This document shows positions 26,501 through 41,500 of a stretch of DNA of 64,000 nucleotides, in pieces. A model generated the notes under the pieces. The model saw only the letters and a program-made list of their open reading frames with translations, searched no databases and was not told the origin of the DNA. This stretch comes from Lepus europaeus (taxonomy: Eukaryota; Chordata; Mammalia; Lagomorpha; Leporidae): positions 16,931,342 to 16,995,341 of the forward strand of contig NC_084832.1 in assembly GCF_033115175.1 (NCBI RefSeq). Direction: 5' to 3'. Position 1 is the stretch's first letter; every line of letters begins with the position of its first letter. The position numbers and the translations under genes were made by a program.

Positions 26501-29500
26501 CCATTTCCAAATTATTTTTAATAGCAAGAAAAGCATCATGTCTGTGTTCTGGATATGGAATACTTATGTGCAAAATAGTATGTTCATGGTAGAATTTCGG
26601 AGCTATTTATTACAGGTTTGAGGAGATAATTTAAATTATTACCACTTCATCATTTTACTTGCCAGTTCTAAAAATTGTTTTCTGTCCATTAATTTTTGAG
26701 GTTTGTGATGAAAATTTTAAATATAGAAGTATTTCCTAATCCTAGATTTGCAGATCCTGAAAACAATTCAAATCCATTATAATTTCCTTATTAATAATAA
26801 TACTACCAAATCTTCTCACTAAATCTTCGTTATTAAGAAAGAAAATTGCTAATATCTCATCAATTCTGGTTTTGTCATTTTTGTCAGGAAGAGAAGTAAA
26901 ATACAATTTTATTTTTTACAAGGTTTCAAATTTAGAATTGACTAAATTGGGCATATTCATCATATGTACATGATATTTTCAAGTCTTAGTCTTGCTATAT
27001 TTTTATCAATATCTTTTTTATATGTTTAGTGGTGTTTATTTATGTTGCTCCCACGCACCTCTGGAATCTGTGTGACTTTCTATATAACAGACTATTTAAT
27101 TTAGAATTTCACATCTCCCTGTCACAGTCACTGCCCATATTCGGCACTCATTTTGAGGAGCATTATTTCAATTGCTTCATTTCTTTCTTCTTTGTAATTA
27201 CTGTTCCAGTGTTTAAAAACAAAGCCAAAATTGTTGAGGGAATTTGGAGGCATTCTGATGGGCCTGACTTTAAAATATATTCCCACCCTCCTTTGAGATC
27301 CTCACCTTGTTCCCTTGCCAACAGAAAGAAGAGCTGAGTGGGTCTTTGACAAATCCTTCCAGCAGCCTTGAAGGTGGCCCCAGCCGGGTGTCCAAGGCTA
27401 TGCCTGGGGCTAATTCCATTCCACAGACCAAGACTGCCACTGTTTACAATCAACTGTTTACAATCAGTTGCCAATGTTTAAAAATCAGAACATCTCACAT
27501 GAAATATCCTGATTTCTTTGATATTTCTTGAAAACCCCAGAAACCCTGGGCATGGAGTCCACAGAGCACCATTGAGTTAGGCTGAATAACAGCCTTGGCT
27601 ATGGAAGCAGCCACAGCAATTGCAGTGGCCACCATCCTGCTTCCCTTTCTGCCCCACTTTGCCACCTTTGCCCCACCAGGGACTATGAGTTTGTAAGCCC
27701 TAACAGTGAAGAGAAATAGCACTTAAAAATTGTGTCCTTAATAGATTTTCAACCATTCCTGTTGGTTTCCCGCAGACAGGATGAACACATCTTGCCGTGT
27801 TGGAGTTGTGAATAATGATGCATCATTTTATTTTCAAGCTTCCTGTCTCCTCAATCCATATCATTGATAAATGTTCAAGACGTTAAATCCCCTCTTCTTC
27901 AAAGAATTGTTGAAATGCATTGGAGGGTTTATAAAGAAAGGTCACATAATTTTGAAACTGGAACTTCAGGTCCATGTGGTTGACAATTATTTTTAAAAAT
28001 GAGCCAGAGAGGACTCTAAGAGGAATTGTGATTCCCCACCATCATTCAGTTGAGTCTGTTGACTTGGAGTTCCAGGTTTCACCCACTGAATCACTCTGCC
28101 TGTGCTGCATGAGTTTCTGTCCATTGAAAGGTGGGAGTTTGAGATCATTGACAGCAGACACCATCATAGGTTGTGGCCATCATTAAGACTCCATACTAAG
28201 TAAGAAAATAATCTTTGCTACCCTCCATGTGTTCAGAAAGAGCTCTGGTAGGAGAGAGGAGAGTACTGATGGCCACAGAAAGTGTCCCAGAGTGCAAGTG
28301 CTACGGGAACCACTGACTGTATTCTTGGCAACTTCCTGGCGTCAGCATACATGCAGCTGATTAATTGCCACCAATAAATTCCTCGGCTTGTGCTAACACT
28401 TCAGAGATCAATACCTGTGAAGCTAGGTTTTGGTAGTGGCTTTGCCAAAGCACTGTGACTGCTGTAAGGGGGAAGGTGCACACGCTGCCTGTTCCTGCGT
28501 ACTTGCTTTCTGATACTTGTGTACAGGCTGCTGTCTATAGGATATGACTGCATAAGGACCAGAAGGCAATCTCAGAGGCTTTTGCCTTTCAGAAACTTGA
28601 AGCACAAGGGAATTAGGTGTCTGTTCCAGGTCTTGGAGTCTAATTTGTGACCCAGATGGAACTAAAGTCCAGGTTTTCGGCTTTTCTATGGTTTAATGCT
28701 AACAGCCAATGAAGAATGGCAAGTTGGTGGCCTTTGGAGAAGTGTCTGTACCTCCCTGGGTTTCCTGTCCTCACGGGGAGCATGAGAAAGGTTTTTATGA
28801 GATGATAGATGTAGTCCCTTCCAACCCAGAAATCCTGTTTATTTTGTTATTACTTGCTTTGCACTATAATTATGTGCTTACTGTAAATGGTGTGTTGTGT
28901 GTCTGATACAGCTGATCACATGTGTGGACTCTCGTGCCTTAGTCTGGCCATCTGCTTTGTTGTTTTAAAATGTTTAATTGGAGGAAATGCTGGTCTCGAA
29001 AAAGTTTTGCCTTGTTGGTCTTGGTGAGCAATATATGCTTTGCCTCTGGTTGTTTTGAAATGAATACTCTAAAGCTTTGTTATTTGTTCCCCTTGTCCAC
29101 TCTACATTCTTTCTCTTGCTTCTCCCAGCCAACCTCAGCTTTGTAAGAATCCTTACCATGAATTTTTTAATTATCCGTAATAAATAGCTTCCCAAAGCAA
29201 GCACCATCATAGAACGTGAATTTGAGGACTGAGGGAAAAGTTAAATTTGCTACAGTTTGGAGGAATTTGATTATGGAATTGAACTTGTTTTGAGGGTTGA
29301 GGATGATAATGGACACATCAGCAAATGAATTCAGTAATTACAACTCGTCTAAACTGTGGCCAAGCCATGCTAGGCATCACCTGACCCCTGCATACGGCCC
29401 TACATCTCAGAGCAGACAGGGCCTGGAGCCTCTGCTTGGCTATACATCTCTATACTTCTGTGATACCTGAGATACTGGACAAAAGATCATCTTTGCATAA

Positions 29501-32500
29501 TCAAGTCAGGGGATGTCTATTCTAATGACAGAATCCTGACTTCCAGGTTCTCTCTTGTACCACTTTTTATTTTTGGCTCTGATATTTTTAGCTTGATGGC
29601 CAACTAAAGGCCAAAGCCAGTGGCTGTAGCTAAGCCTTCTAGATTTTCATGGAATGTCATTTCCTAATAGGGAAGTGGTTTTTGTTTTTTGTGGTTTTTT
29701 TTAAGGTAGTTTCAGAATATTTGAAAACACTGGTGATTAAACAGCAGCATGAATGCTGAGAATATAAAATTTAAGATGACTTGTGACTTTTAATTGTGGT
29801 CATATGTAATTTTATAATTTCAGCTTAGCAAGCTCCAATAGAATATGGAAAAGTATCTTAATGCAGGATTTTTTTCTTCTATTTAATGTACAAATAGTTG
29901 ACTAATTTTACCTTCATTAAAACCACTTATTAATATCATAGAACTAACATTTACCACTGGAATTGAACTGGTATTTGAAAACATCTTAAAAAAGAAAGGC
30001 ATTTTGTTCAACATCTTCTGCAAATCCAAGCTGTATAGGTACTAAAAATCCCAGCTCCTGAGGTGTGTGAGGTGGAAGAGAGATGTGGAAGAGAGATGTG
30101 TCCCCGGGGCCAGCCTGCAGCCACACACCTTGGAAATGGCCTTTTCCATTTCCTAGGATGCCATCTTTGTTTGGAAAAAACACCCAACACTTTGGAGATT
30201 CGACTCCAAAATGATATCACAGGTGTCAAGTTTCTCCTAGATCTGGCTTTGTATGCTGAGAGTCTGGACAGTCAGTCAAGCACTGGGCCTCTAATCAAGC
30301 ATTCAGTTTCCTGGGACGTACGGATTCAGATTTCACAGCTCTAGCCATGAACCCCCTTCTCCAGACTCCACGTCAGCTAGACTTTTTTTTTTTTTTTTTG
30401 GACAGGCAGAGTGGACAGTGAGAGAGAAAGACAGAGAGAAAGGTCTTCCTTTTCCATTGGTTCACCCTCCAATGGCCGCCGCGGCCAGTACACCGCGCTG
30501 ATCTGATGGCAGGAGCCAGGTTCTTACCCTGGTCTCCCATGGGGTGCAGGGCCCAAGCACTTGGGCCATCCTCCACTGCCTTCCCGGGCCACAGCAGAGA
30601 GCTGGCCTGGAAGAGGGGCAACCGGGACAGAATCCGGTGCCCCGACCGGGACTAGAACCCTGTGTGCCGGCACCGCAAGGCGGAGGATTAGCCTAGTGAG
30701 CCGCGGCGCCGGCTAGCTAGACTTTTTTTTAAGTAAGCAATGAAAGAACAAGAAAGGAAACACAAGGGGAACATATGTCCTGTTGTTCTGGATTTCTTTG
30801 TTTTAAAAAAATATGCTTTTCCAAAGATTTTTATTTAACCTCTTCTCCATGTTGATAAGAGAGAAGGATAAAAATGATCATATTTTGAAACTTCATATGC
30901 ACTTAGCATCTATCTACTAAATTTATTGCTTAAAATTTTAATTATTTACATAAGTTGGGCTTTTTCTTCTTAAGATGATACATAGATTCTAACTAAGAGA
31001 TGAGTTTTTCAGGAAATAGTGAAATAGTTCTAGTGGTAAAACATTAAATTTCTAAACAAAATTTTCCTTTATGCTTCTATGGATACATACATTTCATATA
31101 AAATTTGGTTCAGTGGTCAAGAATTAAATGACGCTAAAGTTTTAAAGCTGACTTAAAATAGTTTTATGAAAGTTCTTCAAAATTCCTGGAAAATGCATAT
31201 TTGTGAAAAAACTGCAGAGATGTCAACTTTTTGCACCAAAATAAATTTATCTTTTAGGTCTATCATTTTGCAATGTTTTTGAATTCCTTCATAAAAGCTT
31301 CAATACTTAAGTATTTTATATGGTGTTGAATGGCTAAAATACCTCAAAACTTAAAAACATCACAAATGCTTGCTTGCTATTTAAAAATTGTGCATTGTCA
31401 TTTTCTGCTTAGGGATATAATAATGTGTCTGTTTAATTCTTTTCTAACATATTTTAAAACCTTATTTCAGGAAAGGAAAATGAACAGAAGTTAAACAACG
31501 TGCATATAATGAAAACTCTGAAGAATAACTCCTCCCTCACTAAAGAAATAAGAACAGTCCTGGAGCAGAGCTTGGTGGAGAAACTGGAAGGCCTGGGGAT
31601 TAATGCGGTACGTCCAATCATTCTGGGAATATTTGCGGGCCTTGCTGTAGTTTGCTTTCCACATAAGAAACAATCAGCAAAGAGGATGTATCTGGTCTGT
31701 CCATTGGAGACCAGAGGCTAACACAGCCTACTTTATTTATCAGTCAGTCACTTAGATGTCATTCACTGTGTGCCTGGCACGTTCCTAAGACCTTAACAAG
31801 TATTAACTAATTTAAATGTAGAACAGCCCTCTGAGATGAGAGATGTCAGCTCTGTTTTACAGAAAGGTCAAGTAACTTGACAAAGGTCATGTGGAGATAG
31901 TGAAGGAGCTAGGGTTTGTATGATGGCAGCTGCTGTGCTGCCTGTGTCCTGATAATTAGCACCAAATCTTGCATATTACAAAATCAGCACTTTTTTTTTT
32001 AACTTTTATTTAATGAATATAAATTTCCAAAGTACAGCTTATGGATTACAATGGCTTCCCCCCCCCCATAACTTCCCTCCCACCCGCAACCCTCCCCTCT
32101 CCCGCTCCCTCTCCCCTTCCATTCACATCAAGATTCATTTTCAATTCTCTTTATATACAGAAGATCAATTTAGTATATATTAAGTAAAGATTTCAACAGT
32201 TTGTACCCACATAGAAACACAAAGTGAAACATACTGTTTGAGTACTAGTTACAGCATTAAATCACAACGTATAGCACATTAAGGACAGAGATCCCACATG
32301 AGGAGCAAGTGCACAGTGACTCCTGTTGTTGACCCAACAAATTTACACTCTATTTTATGGCGCCAGTAACCACCCTAGGCTCCCGTCATGAGTTGCCAAG
32401 GCTATGGAAGCCTTCCGAGTTCGCCGACTCTGATCATATTTAGACAAGGCCATATTCAAAGTGGAAGTTCTCTCCTCCCTGCAGAGAAAGGCACCTCCCT

Positions 32501-35500
32501 CTTTTTTTTTTTTTTTTTTTAAGGGAAAGGGCTTATTGGGGAACACCCAACTGACCGGAAAGCTGATTCCAGTCCAGACTGGGAGAAAAGTCACTCATCT
32601 TTTGTAGGTAGAGGGATTTGTCTGTAGAGAAATTTTGAACAATTATACAGCATCAAGTGGGGAAGAGGACCATCAGTACACACAGGTTGGGAGTAGAGCC
32701 GTTGATGGTAGATTAGAGGTTATGATTACAAAGAAATGAGGCCCAAGTGCACTAGACAGGGAGAACAAAGGACAGAGTCATTATTAGAGGAGCTAAGGAA
32801 GGTGCTGTCTAAGCTACAATTAAATTTTCTGATTGAGAGGCAAATAGAACCTGACAGAAGGGGCTTGATAATGATCTGTTGGGCTTTAGGCCTTGTAAGT
32901 TAAGAGGCCCAGACCTATCTATCTCTTCACATGGGGTACATCCTAAGGGAGGTGTGAACCTCCTAGGGGAAGGCACCCTGTTGACTTTCATTACTTAGCT
33001 GGTCTGGGAGGAGAGCTGGTCAGGTAAAGGCAGGTGGCATCTCTAACAAGAAATTTATAGTTCTGCCTGCAATGTTGCTGACCCTACTTGGCCATCCCCT
33101 CAGCTGCAGTGGTCACTTTGGAAGCTGGACTGAGTGAAGGGCTTTTCAGCTTAGAGCCAATATTATCTGTGGCTCTGACCTGGGCATCCTTCGACTCCAG
33201 GGCAGGTCCATTTCCAGTGATCCAACTCTTGGCAGAGCTGCCAGGGCTCTTCACAAGCTGACTTCTGCTGAAGCCCAGGCTTACCACATTGAAAGCCACT
33301 GCAGTAGACTGGCCTATTGGGTCTCCTTGAGGGCAGATCACTGTACAGATCAGCCATTAATAGGCCTGCCACCCATTGCTTCTGATGCCGAGCTTTCTTT
33401 TCCTCCTGGTTTGTGTTAAAGCAGACCAGAGGATGCAAGTCAAGGGAGTGCCCAAGTCCCATCTCTAATCTTCGGTGGCCTAAACTACAAGTCTATAGTC
33501 ACAGGCATGTTCTGTAGTAGTTTTTCTAAGGTAGACAATGCCCATGAGGAAAATTATATTCTTACTTTAAGAATAAACTTTCTTTCCCTTTGGTCTGAAA
33601 GGGAGGTTTTTTTCTACTTACTGTTTACTTCGCTGATGGCGAAGTAAATCTAGCTATGAGATTATTATTTAAGTTCTTATTTTGGCTATGCTATTACAGA
33701 AAAATGTTAGCCATCTCTTTTATAAGGTCTAAAGATTAAATTGTGCGTCCTACAGATTCCTTCATAATAGAATTAGTTTCCTACCTTGAAGAGAATAGAG
33801 AAATGAAAGAACAAGTTGGACTCTGGCCTCAGAATCAGCCCTTAAGGCATTCGGATCTGGCTGAAGAGCCCATGAGAGTATTGTAGGCATGGAAAGCCAA
33901 GATACCATGGAAAAGAAAAAAAAAAAAAAAAAAAAAGAAGAAGACCTAAATGAAAGATCTCTGTGAGTGAGATCCCAGTGGAAAGAACGGGGCCATCAAA
34001 GAAGGAGGTACCTTTCTCTGAAGGGAGGAGAGAACTTCCACTTTGACTATGACCCTATCGGAATAAGATCAAAGTCAGCAAACTCTAAAGGCTTCCATAG
34101 CCCTGGCAACTCATGACTAGAGCCTAGGGAGATTACTGACGCCATGAACAGGAGTGTCAAATTGTTAAGTCAGCAACAGAAGTCACTGTGTACTTACATC
34201 CCATGTGGGATCTGTCCTTAATGTGTTGTCTAATGTGCAGTGATGCTATAACTAGTACTGAAACAGTATTTTTACACTTTGTGTTTCTGCGTGGGTACAA
34301 ACTGATGAGGTGTTTACTAATTATATACTGAATCGATCTTCTGTCTATAAAGATAATTGGAAATGAAAAAAAAAAACCTGGTGTTAAATTGGAAATGGCA
34401 TAGAAAATTAATTAAATTTTTAATAAAAATATTATGTAGGATCTCTGTCTTTAATGTGCTGTACACTCTTATTTAATGCTATAACTAGTACTCCAACAGT
34501 ATTTTTTTTCACTTTGTGTTGCTATATGGGGGCAAACTGGTGAAATCGTTACCTAATATATACTAAACTGATCTTCTGTATATAAAGAGAATTGAAAATG
34601 AATCATGATGTGATTGGAAGGGGAGAGGGAGCGGGAAAGGGGAGGGTTGTGGGTGGGAGGGAAGTTTTGGGAGGGGGAAGCCATTGTAACCCATAAGCTG
34701 TACTTTGGAAATTTATATTCATTAAATAAAAGTTTAATTAAAAAAAAAGAAAGAAAGAACAAGTTGGGCTTAGAATAGAGAAATGAGGGAGCAAGTCCTA
34801 GATCGCTTGCTGACAATAGCAATATTACATGATACTTAGCAAACCGTTTCAACCATTAGATAACAACTTAATAAAACATTTACCAGAAGGTCCAATGCCT
34901 TCTCTAAATTTTAAGAATCATGTATTTGAAAACACCTCTTAAATATCTAACATGGTGTAGTTTGTTTAACCAGTAAACTTAAGCACAACCATATAAAATG
35001 TTTTTAGTTTCTTTCTACCAACAAGTATAAAACATATGATACAGAGATTCAGGTCACACGAATTAAAATGTATCTTTGATTGATTTTAGCAGCTTAAATT
35101 TATGGACAATCTTATCTATAAGCCAATTAAAATAAAACTCTTAATAAAATTTTTCCATGCGTACATACAATATGTACACACAAATAAATGGGTGGGTGGA
35201 TTGTGATTCCCACATTGAATCATTTTGGTACATCATATTACATATGGACATTTACATATAAAATGTATGCAAATTAATTGAATTTGATGAACTTATATAA
35301 CTGTATCATGTGTTTACAAATGTATATATATGTGTGTGTGCATGAACCTAAGTATATACATGTACATGTGTATGTATATAGTAGTATATGTGTGTGTGTA
35401 TAGGTATCTGTATTTGTACTTAGGTGTATATAGATATGTGTGTGAAGAATGTATATAGGTATGTACATTTGTGCATATACATGTATAGTGGTACTTGGAT

Positions 35501-38500
35501 GTACATGTGTATGTATATAGTAGTGTGTGTGTGTGTGTGTGTGTATAGGTATCTGTATTTGTACTTAGGTGTATATAGATATGTGTGTGAAGAATGTATA
35601 TAGGTGTGTACATTTGTGCATATACATGTATAGTGGTACTTGGATGTACATGTGTATGTATATAGTAGTGTGTGTGTGTGTGTGTGTATAGGTATCTGTA
35701 TTTGTACTTAGGTGTATATAGATATGTGTGTGAAGAATGTATATAGGTGTGCACATTTGTGCATATACATGTATAGTGGTACATGGATGGATGTGTGAGT
35801 ACACAGGTTTGTGTGTATGTGGATATTTTTATGTATATACATATTTGTGTACTCATGTGTGTATGAGGGTACTTCAAAAGGTTTGTGGCAAAGTGGAATT
35901 AAAAAAATGAGTTTATTTTGGTGCAAAAGTTTCTTGAAGTCCATGCATTGTTTTCTCATAATATGCATTTTCCACATATTACCAAAATTTTTTGGTACTA
36001 AAATAAATTCATATCTATATTCCATGCATTTTTTTTAAAGTAGTCTTGTGTATTTACTTGTACTTACATGGATGTGTGTGTGTGTACACGTGTGTGTGAT
36101 CTGTGACTACACCCAGGTGATGAGACTGAGTATTTCCAACACCCTTGAAGACCTTCTTCTATGCTTTCCTAGTCAATATCACCCCCTACTCTCCAATAAG
36201 AGGTAGCAGGTATTCATACAAGTGGGATTATATATTGTGTAGTACTTTGTTTCTTCTTTTGCATATGGTTCCTGTTCATATGATCCATACTTGTTGTCTT
36301 TGTTCTTCATTCACACTGGGGCTTTCTGTTTGTGCATACCCTGCAGGTCATCTCTCCCCTGGCTGATGGAAATTTGGGTTTCCACTTTAGGGATCTTGGC
36401 TATCAGTTCTTGTACATGTCTTTTGGTGGGTATAGGCCTTCCTTTTTCTTGGATATATATCTAGGAATGAAATTGCCAGACCAAAGGGTAGGCTTATGTT
36501 TAGTATTACAGGTACTACCAAATAATTTTCCAAAGTGTCTATGCCAGCTCACTATTCCTGAGAGTACATGAGAGTCCAGTAGCTCCACATCTTTCCCCAA
36601 CTCTTAGTATTGTCAATTTTAAAACTTTCCATTTACACTCTTCTAGAGCAAGGAAATCAAAGCCATTCATCCAATATCTGTAGTTCTCTGCAAGTTGTTT
36701 CTTGAAACTAATTTTTCATGTTGGTTATTTGCATGTTTTAGGGGTTTTAATTTTAATTGGGACATTTCATTTTATCCTAAGATTATGAAGGATTCTGTTC
36801 CTTTCTCCCCTAGATGCATGGAGAAGTATTTTGGCTAGTTTATTTCCTGGGCATGTTTGTCATTCTAGACTTTACATATTGGATTTGAAAACAGTGATTT
36901 GGAGATCTAACTATTTCCAGTTGGATTAGTTGTACCAGTATGATCAGATGAATGATCCATCTTTTCCCCATTTATTTGAAATAACACTTTTATCATATAG
37001 GACATTCCTATGTAAATTTGAAGTTTTCAGCCATTTCACTGTTTTATTGTAATCCTTTGCCAACATAATACTTATTTATTGTATCTTTGTCTTGCATTTT
37101 AGTATCTCCTATAGCTCATCCCGTCTTCATTAGTTACTTGAAAAACTTCTTGATGGTTCTTCCATATTTTATTTTCCAGTGAAGTTTACAAACAACTTCT
37201 CTAGCTCTAGAATAACCCCCATTGGGATTTGGATTGAAATGACTTGACATTTTTATATTGATTAGGAAAGATTGACGTGTGCACTGTATTAGATATTCGA
37301 TGCAGTTACATGGTAGGAAGACAGACATTAACAGATGATCAGACAGTTGACCGATCTTTGTGTGATTATATGAAGTGAAGCAAAGGATGTGTGGAGGGGA
37401 TTGACTGTATAACTGAGATCCGAGAAAATTTCTTCTTGGATGTGGTACTTAACCTGATGATGGAGTTTCTGTACTGGACAACCAGATGCTGAGCCACTCC
37501 CAGGGATGGGAAGACAGGGTAGTGGGGATAAGGATGGATATGTGGGCCTGAGATACTGTTATTAAATAAATAGATCTTTAACTAGTTTTTCTTCTATCTA
37601 GATTCCCATCAATTCCAGATAAATTTTCTCAAATCATCTCTTCAACTATGCTACTTCCATAACTGGAAGTAACCTCTGGTGACTTTTCTCTTCCCTGTAG
37701 AATAACTTTTAAGCTTTTCATGTTTGCCTTCAGCCTCCTTTTCTGGTTCTATCAGCTGGACCTCTGTAGCAATAGCCTTTGGGACATGCCATGTCTGTTT
37801 CTGCCCCAACATGTGCCTTTCCCACAAAGTATCCCTCCTTGTTCCTACTTGTTTGACTCAATCCATCCTTCAGGGCACAGCTCAGCCTCTCTGGCTGCCA
37901 GGACCTCCAGTGGCCTCCCTCTCTCCTTCAAATTCCTCTGGCTCGTGGATGCATTTGGTTGTTACTGCACACAACACTGTATGGTTGGCTAACCAGTCAT
38001 AAATAGTCAGACACGTGCCTTATGTGTCCAGCTGCACTGTGAACTGCTTTTGGGGCCAGGAACAGAATGTTCCATATTGAGGGCATCCCCCATCCTCCAT
38101 GCAGCTGGAGCCCAGAAAGGATGGATTGAAACAGTGGTATAGTTAATGCCAACATATGCCTATGAAATGAAAAAAAAAAAAAATCCCAGGGTAACTGATT
38201 AACTTCACATCACACTCCTTCAGGATATACGTGGTATTCCGACTGATCGCTTGAACAGAGTGTTAAGAACCGTGGAATCAGCCAGACATGAACGGGAAAG
38301 ACAAATACCGAACATGCAACAAATTCGAGAACTCATTGGCCATCAGGTCAGCTGCAAAATTGAGGAGAGAACATTGCTGTCTTCAGGTAAGCCTGTCCCC
38401 AACTGCCATTTTATTGCTGCAGGTAGGGGCTTAATTGTATAATCTTGTCACAATTTTAAAGGGTTTGCAAACATTGCAGTGGCACTTCACTGGCAAACGT

Positions 38501-41500
38501 CTTCCTCTTTGTACTGTTAAATGCTGGGCCACAGATTTTGTTAAAAAAAAAAAAAAAAACAACATTGGAGTCTAGACTCCAGAAACCTAGAGATAGGCTT
38601 GTTCATTTCCACAGCAGTATTGACAGTGTTGAAGATTTAGTTTTGCTTTTTACTTACTGAGAAAAAGGCAATGGAGTCTTAAGCATGACAATACTATTAC
38701 AGATAAGTTCAGAGTTCCTCAGATGGACACCCTTTCAACTGGAGAAGTACCCAAAGCGATACAACTTCCTCCCAAAAACAGACTGTTGGTTAGACAAAGA
38801 CCTGTGTTCACTGATAGGACCTCTGTTCCAAAGTGAGTATTTCCAGCTGCCAGACTTCTTTTATTAATGTTTGTCTTCATCCGCTCGGGCTTCCACAACA
38901 ATCTACCATGGACCGCGTAGCTTAAAGCACAGAGCTTTATTTTCTCACAGTCCTGGAGACTGGAATTTGAGCTCAGGGTGCCGGCATGGTGGAGTCTGTT
39001 TAGGGCTCTCATTCTGCCCTGCGTACAGCCGCCTTCTCACTGTGTCCTCAGATAGGACAGTGAGAGAGCTAGAGTCTCCCTTCCTCTTCCCATAAGGGCA
39101 CTCATCCATCAGGAGGGCCCCACCCTCATGGCCTCACTGAAGTCTAATCACCTGCCAAAGCCCCTGCTTCCAGAAGCCATCACACTGGGGCCACAGTTCG
39201 GCATGGGGGGCAGCCCCATAATGGTGTTGGGCCCGTGAGACAATCACACTTGGAATTCCTGTATCTCATTGCTACTGGGAGACTTGTTACAATTCTCTCT
39301 CTTTAATATACCAAAAAATCACCAATTCCATAAAATTTTTCTTTATACTATTCATTCATGCAGTTTAGAAATATTTTTGTTGTTTTTTTAGAATTAAGAA
39401 AAATACAGTGGAAGATAATTTTCCCAGAAAGTCTTCAACTCTTACGTGAGTACTTGGGGAAAGGAGGGTCATATTAAAAATTCTTCTAACTGAATGTTCT
39501 TTTCATTGTAAATTGGTACCATCATTGTGGCTGACTGAAGCTCTACTTGTTAGACATCATTAACTTATGGTTCTTTTCTGACAGGTCTTCGTCTCCTTCT
39601 CAGTTATTATATAAATCAGCAGTACTAAGGAGCCATGCCATAGGCATCCCCCTTCCCTGACCCCACCTCACCCTATAGGGTGATTTTAATTAATTAAATC
39701 ATATGGATGATGTGACTTTGAATGGCTTTACCATGAGAGTGTACATCCGTTTCAGGTGGCATTTTAGTGTTTCAGCTACTGGTCGACGTTAATGATCCGA
39801 GACCTTACTCTGTTAGGTTCTCTTACAAAACCAAGAAGCTAGCTCGGTTGCTTCATCAGCTGTGTGTCGCTGACTCAGCTGATTGGTGTTTAAAGCCTCA
39901 GGTTTCTCATCTGTATTATGGATAACGCTGCCTTTTACCCAGGCTTTTTCTACATACTAAATGAGAATATATGAAAGGCTCAGCGCTTATACTCAAACTA
40001 GAGTTATAGTATGGTGATTAATTATGACCAAGACTAATTTTATAATTAAATTTTATCATAATTGCCTTATTCTGGAGATATCAGACCATAAATGTCTGTT
40101 CACTGAGGCACTGAGGGACAAATCATTCACCCTTCAGAAGCACTTTTCATGTGTGGATGTTTATGGGAAGAGCTTTATGTCATGGGATGTAGCAGGACTG
40201 GATCAACACTTATGACTGACACATTGCCTGGGATTTAGGTGCTCGATGAGTAATCTTCAAATGAACAGACACTGCTCTGAGCCTCTATTTCATTTTAAAA
40301 TGGGGGTGAATTCCCGTGATAATACAAATGAGATTGCGTATGTAAAAGCACCCTGCAAGGTGCAGTGTGAAGGTTGGTTGTAGGCAATGACATTGTCTTA
40401 AAAGATGGGGCGGTTTTATGGTGATACCTGTTTGTCTTCCCCTGAGAAGTGTTCCTCTTAGGTATGTAAAAACCAGAGTAGAAAAAAACACAGAGTGGAA
40501 AGAATCCACACACTTGGGTTGAGAAGGGAAAAGTGGGGACTTCGGTCCACCTGGATCCACGTGCCTCGGGTCTGGCAGATCTAGAAGAGCAGTGACCACT
40601 CTGCCTCGTGTGGGATTGGGCCTCAAGGCCATCTTGTCTGTGATCCACCTGCACCACCACACCCAGGCATTGTTGGTGGTGCTGCTCTCTGCGTGGGGAC
40701 GGTCCTACCGCTTTCAGAGGCCCATTGTCTGTCAATCTTGATCTGTGTAGGACCCCTCCCTTCAGTTCGGAGGAGGAGCTGGATGAAGAGGACATCATCC
40801 AGATGTACTCGTCCCCAGACCTACTTCCTGTGAAGTCCTCTAAAAGCAACAAGAGTAACGTTGCACAGGCCGCCGCCAAAAGTGACACTGACTGGACCGA
40901 GTGCAGCGAAGTAGAGGAACTGAACGTTTTCCCCAAACCTGCAGGTGAGCTTTGATGGTTGAAAAACCTCCTGGGAATTTCAGTTAGGGCAGGGGTCCTC
41001 ACCAGGTGCTGGGAGAGTGTGTGAGCAGGAGAGAGGGCTGATCCAGAAGGTGCTGCTCAGGAACACGGGCAGTGCTTAGCAACCAACCCATGGCCAAGGG
41101 GAAGGAGGAAGGAACTGGGACTGCCACAGTGAGGCACCCCACACAGCGGGGCCCGAAGCACAGAAATTGCCACAGCATGGCTCCCTGCTAGCAGGGCTGG
41201 TTCTGTGCGAGGGTTGTGAGGGAAGGACCTGCTGTGCGCTGCCGTCCTTGGATGGCTGTCTCCTCCCTGCGTTCTGCACCCAGATCTCCCAAGATCCTAA
41301 GGGCACCGGTCACACTGGAATAGAGTCCACCCTACGAACGACCTTACTTTGGTTGACCTCTTTAAGGAATCCTGTTTCCAAATACGGTCACATTCTAAGG
41401 TGCTGGGGGTGAGGACTTTAACATGTGAATTTGAGGGGACACAGCTCAACCTGTAACACTGGACAACCATGGGAATGGTTGTTACAGTCCACTGTGCTGC

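Noticed and set aside
31991..34752. Single L1 with a 5' inversion (twin priming)
   Set aside because: Both segments have their own 3' terminus and A/T tail, and the + copy has its own TSDs, so these are two insertions.
35316..35860. Regularly spaced repeats resembling an array
   Set aside because: Units are contiguous GT-rich minisatellite without unique spacers, in a mammalian intron; not a CRISPR array.
35314..35877. 187-codon open frame on the - strand, rich in Y, T and H
   Set aside because: It is the translation of the (GT)n minisatellite; it repeats with the 144-base unit and has no splice or start context.
40295..41002. 235-codon open frame on the - strand
   Set aside because: It is the shadow of DZIP1 exon 40751-40944 and flanking GC-rich intron read backwards; no family resemblance.
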